Source: Brevibacillus massiliensis (lineage in GTDB: Bacteria > Bacillota > Bacilli > Brevibacillales > Brevibacillaceae). Taken from it: 64,000 nt of DNA. The stretch covers positions 2,491 through 66,490 of the forward strand of contig NZ_HE978548.1 of the NCBI RefSeq assembly GCF_000311785.1. Direction: 5' to 3'. A program made the translations under genes and the position numbers. Shown here piece by piece: positions 62,204 to 64,000 of this stretch (its first letter is position 1; every line of letters begins with the position of its first letter). The notes below the pieces were generated by a model that ran no database searches, was not told the DNA's origin, and saw nothing but the letters and a program-made list of their open reading frames with translations.

Positions 62204-63250
62204 ATGATCCGTGCTGGAATTGTCGGTGCGACCGGGTACAGCGGAATTGAGCTTGTTCGCTTGCTGTCCGGCCATCCGAATGTGCATATTCAGCGATTGT
62301 ATACGAGTTCGGCTGCTTCCGAAGGGGAGGCGTTGGCCAAGGTTTTTGGACATATCGAACAGCTGCAGCTTCCCGAGCTTCAGGCGATTGACACGAAGAG
62401 CATGACGGACGACACGGATGTGATTTTTTTGGCCGCTCCGGCGGGAGTAAGCGCGAAACTGACACCCGGGCTGCTTGCGGGAAACTGCAGAGTGATCGAT
62501 CTGTCAGGAGATTTTCGGTTAAAATCGGCAGACCTGTACCGGCAGTGGTACAAAAAAGACCCGGCGCCAGAAGAACAGCTGGCCCAGGCGGTATACGGCT
62601 TGCATGAATGGAATCGGGAAGCGATAGCAGACGCCGTCCTGCTGGCCAATCCCGGCTGCTATCCGACTGCGGTGCTGTTGGCGCTGGTTCCGCTCATCAA
62701 GAGCGGCTGGGTCAATCCCGGCAGCTTGATCGTTGACGCCAAGTCAGGGATATCAGGGGCGGGACGGGGGGCATCGCTCGCTGTGCACTTTAGCGAGGTG
62801 AACGAGAACTTTTCTGCCTACAAGGTAGGTCAGCATCAACACACTCCGGAGATTGAGCAGGAACTTTCCCGGTTTGGCCAAGAGAAGGTCATCGTGCAGT
62901 TCACGCCCCACCTGGTTCCGATGACGCGGGGCATCTTCGTGACAGCGTACGCTCAGTTGGAAGCGGGCAAATCGCTCGAAGAACTGCAGCAATTGTACGA
63001 ATCTGCCTATGCTGACAAACCTTTCGTCCGCGTCCGTCCGGCTGGCAGTTACTTGCGAACCAAGGATGTATACGGTTCGAACTACTGTGATATCGCCCTG
63101 CATCTGGACGAGCGGACGGGACGGGTCATCGTATTGTCCGTGATCGACAACATGGTAAAAGGTGCGGCCGGCCAGGCTGTACAGAACATGAACACAATGT
63201 TTGGAATGGCGGAAACAACGGGTTTGCTGCTATCCCCCGTGTTTCCATAG
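62204..63250 (+). CDS. argC: N-acetyl-gamma-glutamyl-phosphate reductase
   Basis: 348 residues from ATG 62204 after GGGGGAGAGG; upstream codons in frame lie before that site. Rossmann motif GIVGATGYSGIELVRLL, catalytic C152 in ANPGCYPTA, and HQHTPEIEQEL. It reduces N-acetylglutamyl phosphate to the semialdehyde in arginine synthesis. 9 bases before argB. argJ, which normally comes between them in Bacillota, is missing here. Confidence 0.97.
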   Translation: MIRAGIVGATGYSGIELVRLLSGHPNVHIQRLYTSSAASEGEALAKVFGHIEQLQLPELQAIDTKSMTDDTDVIFLAAPAGVSAKLTPGLLAGNCRVIDLSGDFRLKSADLYRQWYKKDPAPEEQLAQAVYGLHEWNREAIADAVLLANPGCYPTAVLLALVPLIKSGWVNPGSLIVDAKSGISGAGRGASLAVHFSEVNENFSAYKVGQHQHTPEIEQELSRFGQEKVIVQFTPHLVPMTRGIFVTAYAQLEAGKSLEELQQLYESAYADKPFVRVRPAGSYLRTKDVYGSNYCDIALHLDERTGRVIVLSVIDNMVKGAAGQAVQNMNTMFGMAETTGLLLSPVFP

Positions 63251-63259
63251 GAGGGTGAA

Positions 63260-64000
63260 ATGAGCTCAATACTGGTGATAAAATGCGGAGGCAGTACGAT
63301 GGAGCAGCTCCCGGCGGATTTTTTTCAGGCGATGTCCGAGCTGCAGCAAACAGGTCATCAGCTTGTGATCGTGCACGGCGGCGGGCCAGCGATCAATGCC
63401 ATGCTGGAAAAAGTGCAGATCACCCCCCGCTTTGTGGACGGGTTGCGCTATACTTGTGAGGCGACCTTGGAAGTCGTTGAAATGGTCTTGTCCGGTTCGA
63501 TCAACAAACAGCTCGTGCGCCGCATCAGCCAGTCCGGCGGCAAAGCGTGGGGAATGAGCGGAGTGGACGGCGGTCTCATTACCGCCCGGCAAACCGACAG
63601 GCCGCTTGGGCTGGTCGGCGAGATTGTGCACGTGGAGTCAGCCATGCTGGGCCATCTCCTCGAGCTGGGGTATATTCCTGTGGTCGCACCGCTTGCCGTC
63701 TCCGCAGACGGTCAGAATGTTTACAATTGCAATGCAGATGTGGCTGCCGGAGCGGTCGCCGCGGCCCTGGGTGCGGATAAACTGCTGATGGTGACAGACG
63801 TTCCCGGCATTTGCCTGCCGCAAGCCGACGGGGAAATGCAGGTAAAAAGGGAGACAGACCCGGCAGAAATCGATCAATTGATCAAGGAAGGGATCATCTA
63901 CGGGGGGATGATACCCAAGGTACAGTCGGCTGTTGACGCCTTGAAACAAGGCGTGGGCCAGGTGGTTATTTGCCGGGGGACGGCGTCGGATTTGCGCGAT
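63260..64000 (+). CDS. argB: Acetylglutamate kinase, partial at window end
   Basis: 247 codons, running off the window. ATG 63260 is preceded by GGAGGG. Amino-acid kinase motifs: LVIKCGGSTM, VIVHGGGPAINAML, GLVGEIVHVES, VYNCNADVAAGAVAAALGA and VTDVPGI. It phosphorylates N-acetylglutamate, the step before ArgC. Likely nearly full length, since family members have about 255-300 residues. Confidence 0.96.
   Translation, partial: MSSILVIKCGGSTMEQLPADFFQAMSELQQTGHQLVIVHGGGPAINAMLEKVQITPRFVDGLRYTCEATLEVVEMVLSGSINKQLVRRISQSGGKAWGMSGVDGGLITARQTDRPLGLVGEIVHVESAMLGHLLELGYIPVVAPLAVSADGQNVYNCNADVAAGAVAAALGADKLLMVTDVPGICLPQADGEMQVKRETDPAEIDQLIKEGIIYGGMIPKVQSAVDALKQGVGQVVICRGTASDLRD

Overview
The window reads as a chromosome segment from a motile, spore-forming-type Bacillota, most likely a Paenibacillaceae member close to Brevibacillus (inference; no rRNA is present to prove it). 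The reasons are the degS-degU-comF-flgM...hag-flaG-fliD-fliS-fliT-hpf-secA-prfB gene order known from Bacillus, a SAM-I riboswitch on metK, SLAP-domain S-layer assembly proteins, strong GGAGG ribosome sites with frequent GTG/TTG starts, and sigma-A and sigma-D type promoters.

Layout. 1-0.5 kb: decayed IS200/IS605 TnpB remnant. 0.66-9.0 kb: a complete four-gene Wadjet (JetABCD) anti-plasmid cassette with overlapping or tightly spaced genes. 9.4-11.7 kb: a GAF-PAS-GGDEF-EAL cyclic-di-GMP protein split by a -1 frameshift exactly at a slippery A-run. 11.7-15 kb: a thiamine-diphosphate enzyme with a carboxymuconolactone-decarboxylase-like partner, a small membrane protein and a NodB deacetylase. 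15.1-18.9 kb: three tandem SLAP proteins followed by an exported Ig-like protein. 18.9-23.5 kb: two secreted subtilases and two small exported proteins. 23.5-25 kb: SAM riboswitch and metK. 25.4-30.7 kb: degS, degU, comFA, comFC. 30.8-33.4 kb: a repeat-built coiled-coil protein, an exported protein and an L,D-transpeptidase. 33.5-52.3 kb: a late flagellar region (yvyF, flgM, flgN, flgK, flgL, yviE, fliW, csrA, hag, flaG, fliD, fliS, fliT, yjfB-like), interrupted after hag by an AT-richer flagellin-glycosylation island with a Maf transferase and seven legionaminic-acid genes. 52.8-53.3 kb: a second TnpB remnant of the same family. 53.4-55.1 kb: DnaA-box-like cluster and an amino-acid ABC transporter without an ATPase gene. 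55.2-61.2 kb: csp, hpf, secA, fabH and prfB (with the RF2 programmed frameshift). 61.3-64 kb: YciI protein, lipoprotein cytochrome c, argC and the start of argB.

How the parts fit. Late flagellar genes carry four sigma-D-like promoters, which places flgM, hag, the Maf operon and flaG-fliDST in one regulon. The FliW-CsrA switch has a clear target: a hairpin exposing GGA and the ribosome site in the hag leader. The legionaminic-acid genes together with Maf predict that flagellin is decorated with a nonulosonic acid. SLAP proteins, NodB, L,D-transpeptidase and subtilases form a cell-envelope theme. The strongest defence feature is Wadjet. The most curious single signals are the slippery heptamer in the c-di-GMP gene, the DnaA-box cluster at 53.4 kb, the SecA lacking its C-terminal zinc motif, and the tandem SLAP genes.
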